A stretch of DNA of 64,000 nucleotides from Sphingomonadaceae bacterium (GCA_025359425.1 JANYGC010000100.1:81365-145364), one strand, 5' to 3'; positions 46,041 to 55,330 are shown, numbered from the stretch's first letter. Translations and numbers: made by a program. Notes: generated by a model from the letters alone, not told the origin.

Positions 46041-47580
46041 TGCCGTCAGCCTGCCGGCGCGCGCTGCGCTGGCCATATCGCCGTGGCGGCGCGGCCTGGT
46101 CGTGCTCGGGTTGACTTGGCTCGCGCTGATCGTGGCCTTCGCCAGCGACTGGCTGGCAATGTTCGACCAATGGTGGAACAGCTCGACCTACAACCATATC
46201 CTGCTGATCCCGGCGATCATCGTCTGGCTCGTGTGGCAGCGGCGTGATGCTGTGGTGCAATTCACGCCGCAGCCGTGGCGCTGGGGCCTGCTGGCGCTGG
46301 CCGGCGCGGTACTGCTGTGGGTGCTCGGTGCTTTCGCCGGGTTCGACTTGCTGCGTCAGGCCGGCGCAGTGGCGATGCTGCCGGCAAGCGCCTTGTTGCT
46401 GCTCGGCCCGCGCGTCTTTGCCGTCTTGCTGTTCCCGTTCGCCTACATGGCGTTCCTCGTCCCGTTCGGCGACGAACTGGTCCCGCCGCTGCAAACGATC
46501 ACTGCCAAACTGACCGTCGCGCTGGTCCACGCGAGCCATATCCCGGCGGCGATCAACGGGGTGTTCATCGATACCCCCGCCGGCCTGTTCGAAGTGGCCG
46601 AGGCCTGTTCGGGGGTGAAATTCCTGATCGCGATGATCGCGCTCGGCGTGTTGGTCGGCAATGTCTGCTTTGTCAGCTGGCGGCGGCGGATCGCCTTTTT
46701 CGCGCTGTGCCTTGTGGTGCCGATCCTGGCCAATGGGGTGCGTGCCTGGGGGACGATCTTTGCCGCGCAATATGTCGGGGTGGAGCGCGCCGGGGGGATC
46801 GACCACCTGATCTATGGCTGGGTATTCTTCGCGGTGGTGATCGCTGCGGTGCTGGGCCTGTCGTGGCGGTTCTTCGATCGCGCGATCGATGAGCCGCTCG
46901 TGAATCTGGCGCGGCTCCAGTCAATGCCGTTCTTGGCGCGGGCGGAGCGCTCGCCGATTGCGTTGCCGCTCGCCTTGCTCGGCGGGACTTTGCTGGTGCT
47001 GGGTGGCACCGCCTGGGCACAAGCCGCCGACCGTCTGAGCGCGCCGATGCCGCGCCAGCTATTTCTGCCCGTTGTGCCGGGCTGGACCCCGGTTGCGTAT
47101 CAGCCACAAGCCGCATGGCAACCGCACGCCGCCGGCGCCGATCATCGCTTGCTGCGCCGTTACCGCGACGCTGCGGGCCACGAAGTCGATGTGTTCTACG
47201 CGCTTTACGCGACGCAAGGCGAAGGGCGCGAGGCCGGCGGGTTCGGGCAGGGGGCGTTAACTCCGGAAACCGCATGGTCGTGGACCGGCAATGGCCCGGT
47301 CATGGACAAGGCGCGCTCGGAACGGTTGACCTCGGGTGGCAAGATCGAGCGGCTGGCGCTGACATGGTATCGCACCGGCGGTCTGCTCAGCGGCAGCAAT
47401 GTTCAGCTCAAGCTGGCCAATATAACCGACCGGTTGTTGTTGCGACCGCGCCCGACCGCGATGTTGATTCTCTCGGCCGAACAGCGCCCGGGCCGCGATG
47501 CCGCAGCCGCGCTCCGCGCCTTTCGCCAGTCAATCGGCGATCCCGGGCAATGGATGGACCGAATTGCTTCGGGCCGCTAA
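46030..47580 (+). CDS. xrtA: exosortase A with C-terminal EpsI domain
   Basis: Membrane transpeptidase-like protease that cuts PEP-CTERM proteins and joins them to the cell surface. It has 516 residues. The exosortase part (about 1-285) has about eight membrane helices and the catalytic triad C193 (EACSGVKFL), R238 (ANGVRAW) and H259 (GIDHLIYGW). Residues 310-516 are the EpsI domain, often a separate protein, fused here. It is coupled to the glycosyltransferase gene. Confidence 0.95.
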   Translation: MPPDAVSLPARAALAISPWRRGLVVLGLTWLALIVAFASDWLAMFDQWWNSSTYNHILLIPAIIVWLVWQRRDAVVQFTPQPWRWGLLALAGAVLLWVLGAFAGFDLLRQAGAVAMLPASALLLLGPRVFAVLLFPFAYMAFLVPFGDELVPPLQTITAKLTVALVHASHIPAAINGVFIDTPAGLFEVAEACSGVKFLIAMIALGVLVGNVCFVSWRRRIAFFALCLVVPILANGVRAWGTIFAAQYVGVERAGGIDHLIYGWVFFAVVIAAVLGLSWRFFDRAIDEPLVNLARLQSMPFLARAERSPIALPLALLGGTLLVLGGTAWAQAADRLSAPMPRQLFLPVVPGWTPVAYQPQAAWQPHAAGADHRLLRRYRDAAGHEVDVFYALYATQGEGREAGGFGQGALTPETAWSWTGNGPVMDKARSERLTSGGKIERLALTWYRTGGLLSGSNVQLKLANITDRLLLRPRPTAMLILSAEQRPGRDAAAALRAFRQSIGDPGQWMDRIASGR

Positions 47581-47589
47581 GCGCGCGCT

Positions 47590-49482
47590 ATGTGCGGCAT
47601 AACCGGTCTCTATCATCTCGAAACTCCCAAGCCGGTCGATCCCGCGCGGATCGAGCGGATGTGCGCCGCGATGGCGCACCGCGGGCCAGACGGGCAGGGC
47701 GTGTGGACCGCGCCGGGGGTGGGGCTGGGCCACTTGCGCCTCTCGATCATCGACCTCGCCGGATCGCCGCAGCCGATGGCCTCGAGCGATGGCCGCGCAA
47801 TGCTGGTGTTCAATGGCGAGATTTACAACTACCGCGAACTGCGCGAGGAATTGCGCGGGTTCGGGGCTGAATTCCGCACCGATGGTGACAGCGAGGTCAT
47901 CCTTGCCGCGTGGCAGAAGTGGGGCCCGGCCTGCGTTGCGCGGCTCCACGGCATGTTCGCCTTTGCGATCTATGATCTGACCGAACGGACGCTGTTCCTG
48001 GCGCGCGACCGGCTCGGCGTGAAGCCGCTGTTCTACGCGCCGCTGAGCGACGGCAGCGTGGCTTTTGCCTCCGAACTCAAGGGCCTGCTCGCCAACCCGC
48101 TGCTTCGCCGCGAAATCGATCCGCTGGCGATCGAGGATTACATGACCTGGGGTTATGTCCCCGATCATCGCTCGATTTTGGCGGGGGTGCACAAGCTGCC
48201 GGCTGGGCATACGCTGCTGCTGCGCCACGGCAGGCCGCTCCCTCAACCCGTTCAATACTGGGACGTGTCGTTCGCCGAACGCCGCCAGGGCCGCGCCAGC
48301 GACCTTGAGGCCGAGCTGCTCCACTTGCTGCGCCAGGCGGTGACTTCGCGGATGACGGCCGACGTTCCGCTCGGCGCGTTCCTGTCGGGCGGGGTGGATA
48401 GCTCGGCGGTGGTGGCCTTGATGGCCGAGGCGAGCAACGCGCCGGTCAAAACCTGCACGATCGGCTTCGATGTCGCTGCTCTGGATGAGACCGGATATGC
48501 CCAGCAGGTCGCGACCAGGTTCGCCACCGAGCACCGCGCGCGGCAGGTTTCCCCCGACGATTTCGACCATGTCGATAGGCTCGCGGCGATGTTCGATGAA
48601 CCGTTCGCCGATGCCTCGGCCTTGCCAACCTGGCGGGTGTGCCAGCTGGCGCGCGAAAGCGTCACCGTGGCGCTGTCGGGCGACGGCGCGGACGAGGCTT
48701 TCGCAGGATATCGCCGTCACAAGTTCCAGCACGCCGAAGACCGGCTGCGGGGGATCGTTCCGCAGGCGTGGCGCGGGCCGGTGCTCGGCGGACTGGGGGC
48801 AGCCTATCCCAAAGCCGATTGGGCGCCGCGGTCGTTGCGCGCGAAGACCACGCTGCTCAGCCTAGCGGGGACCAGCGAGGCGGGTTATGCGCGCGCCGTT
48901 GCGATCCTGCCGCCCGAACTGCGCCAAGGGCTCTATTCGCCAGAATTCCTCAAGCTGCGCGGCGATTACCGCGCCGAGCAACCGTTCGAGGCAGTCATGC
49001 GCGGTGCGCAGGCGCGCTCCGGACTTGACCGGGCGCAATATGCCGACCTCAAGTTCTGGCTGCCCGGCGATATCCTGACCAAAGTCGACCGGACCAGCAT
49101 GGCAGTGAGCCTGGAAGCGCGCGAACCGCTGCTCGATCACCGGTTAATCGAATTTGCTGCGGCACTGCCCGAAGGGCTGCGGACCAGGCGCGGCGAGGGC
49201 AAGTGGCTGCTCAAGAAAACGATGCAGCGCTATTTGCCCGACGAGGTGCTATACCGCCCCAAGCAGGGCTTTGTCCTGCCGATGGCGCAATGGTTTCGTG
49301 GGCCGCTGGCGTCGAGCGCGCGGACGATCGGTTCAAGCGCCGCACTGGCGCGGACCGGGTGGTTCGATGCCAAACGGCTGGGGGCGATCGCCGAGGACCA
49401 CATCTCGGGCCGCGCCGATCATGGCCGGCTGTTGTGGCAATTGGTGATGCTCGACAAATCGCTCAGCGCGTTGATCGCCTAG
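47590..49482 (+). CDS. XrtA/PEP-CTERM system amidotransferase, asparagine synthase-like
   Basis: A 630-residue glutamine amidotransferase. The class II glutaminase domain starts at Cys2 (MCGITGLYH), with FNGEIYNYRELREEL. The asparagine synthase domain holds the PP-loop motif GAFLSGGVDSSAVV and DRTSMAVSLEAREPLLDH. It would amidate a sugar acid or protein at the XrtA locus. It begins 9 nt after xrtA and ends the operon. Confidence 0.94.
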   Translation: MCGITGLYHLETPKPVDPARIERMCAAMAHRGPDGQGVWTAPGVGLGHLRLSIIDLAGSPQPMASSDGRAMLVFNGEIYNYRELREELRGFGAEFRTDGDSEVILAAWQKWGPACVARLHGMFAFAIYDLTERTLFLARDRLGVKPLFYAPLSDGSVAFASELKGLLANPLLRREIDPLAIEDYMTWGYVPDHRSILAGVHKLPAGHTLLLRHGRPLPQPVQYWDVSFAERRQGRASDLEAELLHLLRQAVTSRMTADVPLGAFLSGGVDSSAVVALMAEASNAPVKTCTIGFDVAALDETGYAQQVATRFATEHRARQVSPDDFDHVDRLAAMFDEPFADASALPTWRVCQLARESVTVALSGDGADEAFAGYRRHKFQHAEDRLRGIVPQAWRGPVLGGLGAAYPKADWAPRSLRAKTTLLSLAGTSEAGYARAVAILPPELRQGLYSPEFLKLRGDYRAEQPFEAVMRGAQARSGLDRAQYADLKFWLPGDILTKVDRTSMAVSLEAREPLLDHRLIEFAAALPEGLRTRRGEGKWLLKKTMQRYLPDEVLYRPKQGFVLPMAQWFRGPLASSARTIGSSAALARTGWFDAKRLGAIAEDHISGRADHGRLLWQLVMLDKSLSALIA

Positions 49483-49511
49483 ACTTCCACGTTTTGCATT
49501 AGCCCAAATGA

Positions 49512-49541
49512 AAACGGCCTCGACTTGCGTCGGAGCCGTTT
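49512..49541 (-). terminator. hairpin after the 14-codon gene
   Basis: AAACGGCCTCGAC (49512-49524) and GTCGGAGCCGTTT (49529-49541) form a 13-nt stem with two internal mismatches and a 4-nt loop. On the minus strand it is followed by TTTTCATTT, so it ends the short transcript at 49560-49604. On the plus strand it could also stop the XrtA operon, with a poor T tract. Confidence 0.65.
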
Positions 49542-49559
49542 CAAAACTCATGGAAGCTA

Positions 49560-49604
49560 TCAGCGGCTGCCGAAAGCTTTTTCCAGCCAAGACCAAACAC
49601 CCAT
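49560..49604 (-). CDS. 14-residue peptide with strong ribosome binding site
   Basis: ORF of 14 codons plus stop reading MGVWSWLEKAFGSR. AGGAGG (49611-49616) sits six nt before the ATG, a near-perfect Shine-Dalgarno site. The peptide is amphipathic, with two Trp. A -10 box (TATAGT, 49657-49662) and a weak -35 (TTGTGT, 49679-49684, 16-nt spacer) lie upstream, and a hairpin terminator lies downstream. The complete small transcript unit suggests a real gene. I do not recognise it. It could be a leader or a membrane-active peptide. Confidence 0.6.
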   Translation of the reverse strand: MGVWSWLEKAFGSR

Positions 49605-49656
49605 TAGATGCCTCCTAAAAATGCGCCGAGACCCGAGAGGGCTTCGATCACATTCG

Positions 49657-49684
49657 ACTATAACTAAATCCTAACCAAACACAA
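49657..49684 (-). promoter_or_regulatory. promoter for the 14-codon gene
   Basis: TTGTGT (-35, 49679-49684) and TATAGT (-10, 49657-49662) with a 16-nt spacer on the minus strand. The -10 box is good and the -35 box is weak. The predicted 5' leader is about 45 nt and contains the AGGAGG site. The rest of the gap, up to 49883, is AT-rich relative to the coding sequence and holds no other visible feature. Confidence 0.4.
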
Positions 49685-49883
49685 TAGGGCAGAATTAACC
49701 ATAAGTTTCAACGCGCGTAATTTTTAGCAGCGCAAATTCCGTGGTTTAGAGGATTCTGGCGAAGGCGAGGCGGAACGCCGGCTAGACGGCAACCGCACGG
49801 CCACAGGCGTTTGATCGCGCTAATTTGGAGGGCGATTCGCGAAGCCAGAATGCATCTGACTGGCCGAGCTGAGCGCAGCTAAC

Positions 49884-52193
49884 TCAGGCGGCTTTGATCG
49901 AAGAGTGCTGTTTCAGCAAGTTTTCCAGAGCCTCTAGCCGCATCGGTTTGGCCAGATAGTACCCTTGCACAATGTCGCAACCAATCGCGCGAAGCAGCGA
50001 CAGGGTCTCGGGATCCTCGATCCCTTCAGCGATGACCCGCCGACCCAAACCGTGAGCGAGCACGATAGTGGATTCAACTAACATCATGTCGCTGGAGTTC
50101 GCGACCAAGCCGGACACGAAGCGCCGATCGATCTTGATTTCCTGACACGGCACCGAACGCAAATACTCGAGCGTGGCATTGCCCGTGCCGTAATCGTCGA
50201 TCGACAAGTCGATTCCCAGCGCAGCAATTCCGGCAAGATTCCGCCTGACCAGTTCATGTTCCTTGAAGGGCGCTGATTCGGTGACCTCAAGCGTCAGGTT
50301 GGAATTCGGGAACCCGGTTCGCGCCAGGACTTGAGTAATCTTGAACGGCAAGTGCTCCTGCTGAAGCAAATTCGCCGAAATATTGACGCTCAACCGGAAG
50401 CCCGGATTGGCGGTAACAAGCTTGCGCGCCGCTCGCGTGGCTTCTTCGAGAATGTGGAAGGTCAGCTTGCTGATCCGGTTATGCTCCTCGGCGGGCAGGA
50501 TGAACGCCTCGGGCGAGATTGCACCACGGACCGGATGCTGCCAGCGGACCAGCGCTTCGGCTCCCGAAATCCGGTCGCTGCGCAAGCTGAATTGCGGCTG
50601 ATAGGCAATCCATATGTCGCCCGCATCGATCGCCTCGTCGAGCTCGCTCATCAGCGAGAGCTCCCAAGCGCTTTCTGCGTCGTTGGCGCTGGTATTGAAC
50701 ATCACCAACTTCTGGTCGGCAGCTGCGTTGTCGGCCGCCAGCAAAGCGCGCCCGATCCGGTTAGCAACCGGGCGCGACAGGTCCATGTCGATGCCGAAGG
50801 CCATCTGGATATCGATCTTGCGGTCGCGGATAACGAAATGGCTCTCAACCAGCCGCGCCAAGCCTTCGATATGCCCGCGCAATTCTATTTCCTCAAGTTC
50901 TGGTGCAAGCCAGTAAAGCACGTCCTCGGCTTGATAGAATATTGTGCTTTGGCCCGGCGCGTTGAGCCTGCGGGCAATTTCTGAAACCAGATCGTCCTCG
51001 ACCGGCTCGACAAAGCTTGCCCCGATCGCCGCGTAATTACGGATCCGCAGCGCAACGACTGGCCGGCTCGCCGCAAGCGGTTCTTCGCGTAGTGCCGAAA
51101 GGTTGGGCATCAATGTACCGGCATTGCGCAAACTTGCTTCAAGCAAATCGCGCTGCGACGTTGCGCGAATTGCGGCAATACCGAACAGCAGATAGGCTGG
51201 CACAAAATCGACCGTGATCAAAAATACGTCGAGGATAAATGGCGTGGCAATACTGAATGCAATCGCCGCGAATGCAATCGCCGCCGCTCGGCGCCGCGAA
51301 CGAGCCCTCAAGAACATCGAGGTAAACAGGATTGACGCAATAAAGGCGGGGATCCATCCAAAATTTGTCGGTCGACCTTCACGAAGAGTCTGGGCACCCA
51401 AAGCGTGAACATAGGCAGCGGGGAACCAATTTTGGCCGGCTACTTGAAGCCAATCCGACGATAGTAATGTGGTTGTGCCGACAATCACGTCTTTTCCCGC
51501 GACATCGACTTGAAGTGCGCGGTTCCTGAGGACGTCGATATAGGACACGGTTGGCACCGTTTGCACCCTGATCGACCAATCCGGACGAAATTGCTGGCCT
51601 GTTTCGCCTTTGACGCCAGCGATATCAGCAGCGATGCCGGGTACAACGGCACCATTGATTTCGCTTGAATAATACAAGTCCGCCGACAAAGAGAATGGTG
51701 CAACTCGACCGGTCAGTAAGCGAACTTGAGCTACGCGACTAAACGGGACCGTTGGAACCACGAGTTCCTCACTGTCCGTATTGGCGTTGTGAAGCGTTGT
51801 TGCGCCGAGGAAAATTTTGCCGCGATGTTTGGCCAAGGTGGCAGCAAACGCGTCATCACCGGCAGGATCGACCGGGTCGGCAAATGCTTTGTCATAGTAG
51901 ATCCGCTTGGCTCCACGAGCGAACAATGACTCGACCAGATTTACGTCATTTGTTCGGGAATAATTGATCGATCCCAGCTCACGCACAGTTCGATCGTCAA
52001 TCGCAACCAAGACCACCGATTTGTCTGCAGGTTGCGCCCGCAAATAGTTGCGCCCGCCACGATAAATATCCTCGAGCGGCATTGTCAGCTCAATGAGCCC
52101 CACAATCCCGCTGATCAAAAACGCCCAGACAAAAATTCGTAGCCGGGTCTGGCGCTTCTTTTTTGCGGGATCGCGGCGGAACGGCCAGGTCAT
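49884..52193 (-). CDS. CHASE2-EAL cyclic-di-GMP phosphodiesterase with degenerate GGDEF
   Basis: A 769-residue membrane protein. An N-terminal helix (about 20-38) and a periplasmic CHASE2 domain (to about 275) are followed by three helices (about 275-345). A GGDEF-like fold then lacks the GGDEF motif (about 365-505). The EAL domain is complete: GAEALVRW, SVNISAN, LEVTES, SIDDYGTGN, IKIDRRF, AEGIEDPE and QGYYLAKP. It should degrade cyclic-di-GMP in response to an external signal, and may tune exopolysaccharide output of the adjacent XrtA locus (inference). It overlaps a 39-codon ORF by ATGA. Confidence 0.93.
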   Translation of the reverse strand: MTWPFRRDPAKKKRQTRLRIFVWAFLISGIVGLIELTMPLEDIYRGGRNYLRAQPADKSVVLVAIDDRTVRELGSINYSRTNDVNLVESLFARGAKRIYYDKAFADPVDPAGDDAFAATLAKHRGKIFLGATTLHNANTDSEELVVPTVPFSRVAQVRLLTGRVAPFSLSADLYYSSEINGAVVPGIAADIAGVKGETGQQFRPDWSIRVQTVPTVSYIDVLRNRALQVDVAGKDVIVGTTTLLSSDWLQVAGQNWFPAAYVHALGAQTLREGRPTNFGWIPAFIASILFTSMFLRARSRRRAAAIAFAAIAFSIATPFILDVFLITVDFVPAYLLFGIAAIRATSQRDLLEASLRNAGTLMPNLSALREEPLAASRPVVALRIRNYAAIGASFVEPVEDDLVSEIARRLNAPGQSTIFYQAEDVLYWLAPELEEIELRGHIEGLARLVESHFVIRDRKIDIQMAFGIDMDLSRPVANRIGRALLAADNAAADQKLVMFNTSANDAESAWELSLMSELDEAIDAGDIWIAYQPQFSLRSDRISGAEALVRWQHPVRGAISPEAFILPAEEHNRISKLTFHILEEATRAARKLVTANPGFRLSVNISANLLQQEHLPFKITQVLARTGFPNSNLTLEVTESAPFKEHELVRRNLAGIAALGIDLSIDDYGTGNATLEYLRSVPCQEIKIDRRFVSGLVANSSDMMLVESTIVLAHGLGRRVIAEGIEDPETLSLLRAIGCDIVQGYYLAKPMRLEALENLLKQHSSIKAA

Positions 52194-52309
52194 GCTGCGG
52201 CCTCGTCACCGATCTGCGCGAAGGCACGATTGTTAAGCAAATTCAATCCGTTCCGCGCGGCATTGCGGACGAAGGCATGGTCGGGGCGGGGCAGAATCCC
52301 GTGCGTCAT
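52190..52309 (-). CDS. 39-residue protein coupled to the CHASE2-EAL gene
   Basis: A 39-codon ORF whose stop overlaps the start of the CHASE2-EAL gene (ATGA). The product is MTHGILPRPDHAFVRNAA and on to a Glu/Ala end. It has typical codon use and no membrane helix. There is no clear ribosome binding site, so its start is doubtful. It could be a real small protein or only a leader that drives translation of the downstream gene. Confidence 0.5.
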   Translation of the reverse strand: MTHGILPRPDHAFVRNAARNGLNLLNNRAFAQIGDEAAA

Positions 52310-52381
52310 GGGTTCGGACTAACCCAAAGATGGTAACAATTCGTTAGCCCTGTTCCCCGGCCGCAACCGGAGACTCCAGGA

Positions 52382-53080
52382 TCAGCGCGAGTCGACCAGC
52401 ACCAGCTCGGTATCGGCCAGTGCGGTCACGACCAGCCGGTCCTCACCGGTGATTGCCACCCCGTCGCGCGGTGCGGCTTGGCTGGCATTGGCTTCGATCG
52501 CGCCATTGGTGGAAACGAGGTACTGGTGACGCTGAGGAGCGAGCGCCAATTCAATCGTTTCGCCTGCTTTCAGCGTTGCCGCCAGCACCCGTGCGTCAGC
52601 GCCGATCACCAGTGCATCGTCGGATTCGGGCGCATTGCTGGCAACCACTTCCCAGCGCCCGGCGCGTTCCCCACGCGGGAATTCACGCTGGCCCCAGCGC
52701 GGAGCCTCGCCGCGACGATCGGTTTCGATCCAGATCTGGAACAGTGTGGTCGGCTCGGCTTCGAGGTTGAATTCGGCATGGGTAATGCCGCTGCCCGCGC
52801 TCATCACCTGCACGTCGCCCGCGCCGGTGCGGCCCTTGTTGCCCAGGCTGTCCTGATGCGTGATCGCCCCGCTGCGCACGAAGGTGATGATCTCCATGTC
52901 GCGGTGCGGGTGAGGGGGGAAGCCGCTTTGCGCGGCGATGGTATCATCATTCCACACCCGGATCGCACCCCAGCCCATCTGGGCGGGTTCATGATAATCG
53001 GCAAAGCTGAAATGGTGAACGGCATTGAGCCAGCCGTGATCTGCATGGCCAAGGCTGGCAAAGGGGCGAACTTCGATCAT
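52382..53080 (-). CDS. pirin family protein
   Basis: A 232-residue bicupin. The metal-binding motif PHPHRDMEIITFV and a second His (SAGSGITHAEFN, then Glu) form the iron site. Pirins act as quercetinases or redox-linked regulators; which applies here is unknown. The ATG at 53080 is preferred because IEVRPFASLGHADHGWL is the family start; an ATG four codons upstream is possible. Confidence 0.92.
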   Translation of the reverse strand: MIEVRPFASLGHADHGWLNAVHHFSFADYHEPAQMGWGAIRVWNDDTIAAQSGFPPHPHRDMEIITFVRSGAITHQDSLGNKGRTGAGDVQVMSAGSGITHAEFNLEAEPTTLFQIWIETDRRGEAPRWGQREFPRGERAGRWEVVASNAPESDDALVIGADARVLAATLKAGETIELALAPQRHQYLVSTNGAIEANASQAAPRDGVAITGEDRLVVTALADTELVLVDSR

Positions 53081-53164
53081 GGGACTATCCACATCGGCGG
53101 GGGGTGATCGCCGGAATGGCTTGAATGTGGGACCGGCGCGAAGCTTATCAAGGCGCGATCGAGA

Positions 53165-55330
53165 CTAGAAAGACTTGCGCAGACCGAAGAAAAACCCGCG
53201 GCGAGGCCCATACTCGGACTGGCCTGCGCCCACCCCACTGCCGTCGTGGAGCAAATAGCTCTTGTCGAACAGGTTGATCACGTCGAACCGCACCGTCAGG
53301 CCATGTTCCTCGCTGCCGATCACTTGCGCAATTCCCAAATTGACCTGGACGTAAGGCTGCTGGGTCCCGCCATTGGGTACGATCCCGGCAGGATCCTCGG
53401 CGCGAAGTCCGCTGCCGTAAACAAAGTCGATGCTTGGCTGGAAATGACCGATGCCGTTCGGCAGATTGAGCGAGCCGCCACCCGAAGAAGTCCACTTTTG
53501 AGAATGGTCGGTAAAAATGTAGTGATCCTGGATATAGCTGACATCGCTCGCAGAGAACAGGAACTGGCTGGATACGATCGCCTTCGCCTGTTGTTCGCCT
53601 CGGGCCACGTTGAAATAGGCATGGACCGGGCCGTGGGCGTAGCTGGCGCTGGCTTCGATTCCCCAGTTGCGGCTGCGCGCATAGTTGAATGGTGCCAGCA
53701 CCAGGGTGCCGCCGAGCGTGGTATCGTCGAGCAGGTTGGTCGCCAGCTTGTAATAGGCATCGATGCCCAGCGTCAGGTGGTTCCCGAACAAATGCTGTGC
53801 GCCGACATCGAACAGGTGTTCGCGCTGCGAGCGGACCGGATCGGCCGTCAGGATCTCGGCCGCACCGGTGGTGCCATTGAATGCTGCTACCGAGCCTTTG
53901 CCGATCAAGATCAGGGGCGGCGGGGTGAAGTAGCGGGCGTAACCGACGTGCACAGTTGTGGCATCATCGGGCTTCCAAACCAGTCCGGCACGCGGGCTGA
54001 ATTGGTGCTCGCTGACCAGTCCCTTGGTCTGATCGAAGCGAACCCCGTAATTGAACGTCAGCGTGTCGAGGAGCCGCCATTCGTCCTGAATATAGGCCGA
54101 ATAATTGCGCCCGGTCAGGTGCTCAGCCACCGGCACGGTGATTGCTGCGTCGCTGGTCTGGTTGCCATTGATGTCCACCGCGAAGACCCGGTTGACGCTG
54201 GTGCTACGGCTGTTGTCCTGCTGGAAAAACAACCCGGCCCGGATAGTGTGACTGTCGCTCGCCTTGAACGAGGCGTCAGCCTGAACGCCCAAGGCGAGGC
54301 TGGCCTGGGTCAATGCCGTATCGACTCCGTTGAACAGCAGATTGCCGCCTTGCGGATCGGGTGTGTAGTCAGCTTTGGCGCGCCGCACGAATGGCGAAAC
54401 CTGGAAGTCCACGCGCTCACCAGCGTGCTGGTAGGACATGACTCCGAACCAGGCGTCTTGTCGCTGATTCTGATCGAGTTTGGTGGAATCGAATGTGCCC
54501 CGGCCATTCAGCACATAGACTGGCGTCAGCCCCGCCTGGTTGGGCTGCTGGAACTTGCCGATCGCCGAACCGCCGAACACCGAGATCCGGTCATCGGGGG
54601 ACAGGATGTAGGAGGCAAAGCCGAAGCCGCGCCATTGCTCGGAGCGGTCATGGATCGCGCGTCGGTCCGGGGTCGGGTTGGCAATTCCAAGATCGTTCCG
54701 CTGGTAGCTGCCAGACAGAAAGTAACTCAACCGTCCCGCCGAATTGCGCAGCGTGAAACTGGGCACCAAGGTGCCGTTGCTGCCGCCGTAAATTCCCACG
54801 TCGCCATCGAAATCGAACCCCTGCGCGCGGGTCTTCATATTGACCACGCCGGACGTGCGGAAGCCGTATTGGGCAGGCAATGCGCCGGTGATCACTTCGA
54901 TCGATTCAGCAACGCGCGGATCAACCAGTGGGCCGAAACCGGTGAAGCCTTGCGGCACGGTGACCCCGTTGAGGCGATACTGGACATTGCCGTGTTCGTT
55001 GCGGATATGCACTTCGCCGTCGCCGTCGCTATCCTGCGATACGCCCGGTGCCTGAAGCAGTACATTTTTGAGCCCGCGATCAATCCCGCCCGGTTGTACC
55101 TCAAGGTCGGTATGGGCAAATCGCGCCGTCGTCGCGCCGATGGAAGGGTCAATCGATTCACGAGCCGCATTGAGTCGCTGCGCTGTCACCACGATTTCCG
55201 GAGGGCTGCTCTGGTCGTCATCGGCGGGCTTGGCCGCGTCGGCATTTGGCTTTGCACTGGTATTTGCATTTGACGCGGCAAGGGCGGGTTGCGCACACAA
55301 GGCCGCGCTGCACAGGAGAAGGTATTTCAA
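53165..55330 (-). CDS. TonB-dependent receptor
   Basis: Outer-membrane receptor of about 721 residues. The signal peptide KYLLLCSAALCAQPALA is followed by a short linker, a TonB-box-like EIVVTAQRL, a plug domain (GIDRGLKNVLLQAPGVSQ, RNEHGNVQYRLNGVTVP) and a 22-strand barrel ending in FFFGLRKSF. The ligand is unknown; no siderophore or vitamin gene is near. The ATG at 55375 lies against a GATAAT box (55381-55386), so a TTG at 55330 in front of the signal peptide is taken; this is not certain. Confidence 0.9.
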   Translation of the reverse strand: MKYLLLCSAALCAQPALAASNANTSAKPNADAAKPADDDQSSPPEIVVTAQRLNAARESIDPSIGATTARFAHTDLEVQPGGIDRGLKNVLLQAPGVSQDSDGDGEVHIRNEHGNVQYRLNGVTVPQGFTGFGPLVDPRVAESIEVITGALPAQYGFRTSGVVNMKTRAQGFDFDGDVGIYGGSNGTLVPSFTLRNSAGRLSYFLSGSYQRNDLGIANPTPDRRAIHDRSEQWRGFGFASYILSPDDRISVFGGSAIGKFQQPNQAGLTPVYVLNGRGTFDSTKLDQNQRQDAWFGVMSYQHAGERVDFQVSPFVRRAKADYTPDPQGGNLLFNGVDTALTQASLALGVQADASFKASDSHTIRAGLFFQQDNSRSTSVNRVFAVDINGNQTSDAAITVPVAEHLTGRNYSAYIQDEWRLLDTLTFNYGVRFDQTKGLVSEHQFSPRAGLVWKPDDATTVHVGYARYFTPPPLILIGKGSVAAFNGTTGAAEILTADPVRSQREHLFDVGAQHLFGNHLTLGIDAYYKLATNLLDDTTLGGTLVLAPFNYARSRNWGIEASASYAHGPVHAYFNVARGEQQAKAIVSSQFLFSASDVSYIQDHYIFTDHSQKWTSSGGGSLNLPNGIGHFQPSIDFVYGSGLRAEDPAGIVPNGGTQQPYVQVNLGIAQVIGSEEHGLTVRFDVINLFDKSYLLHDGSGVGAGQSEYGPRRGFFFGLRKSF

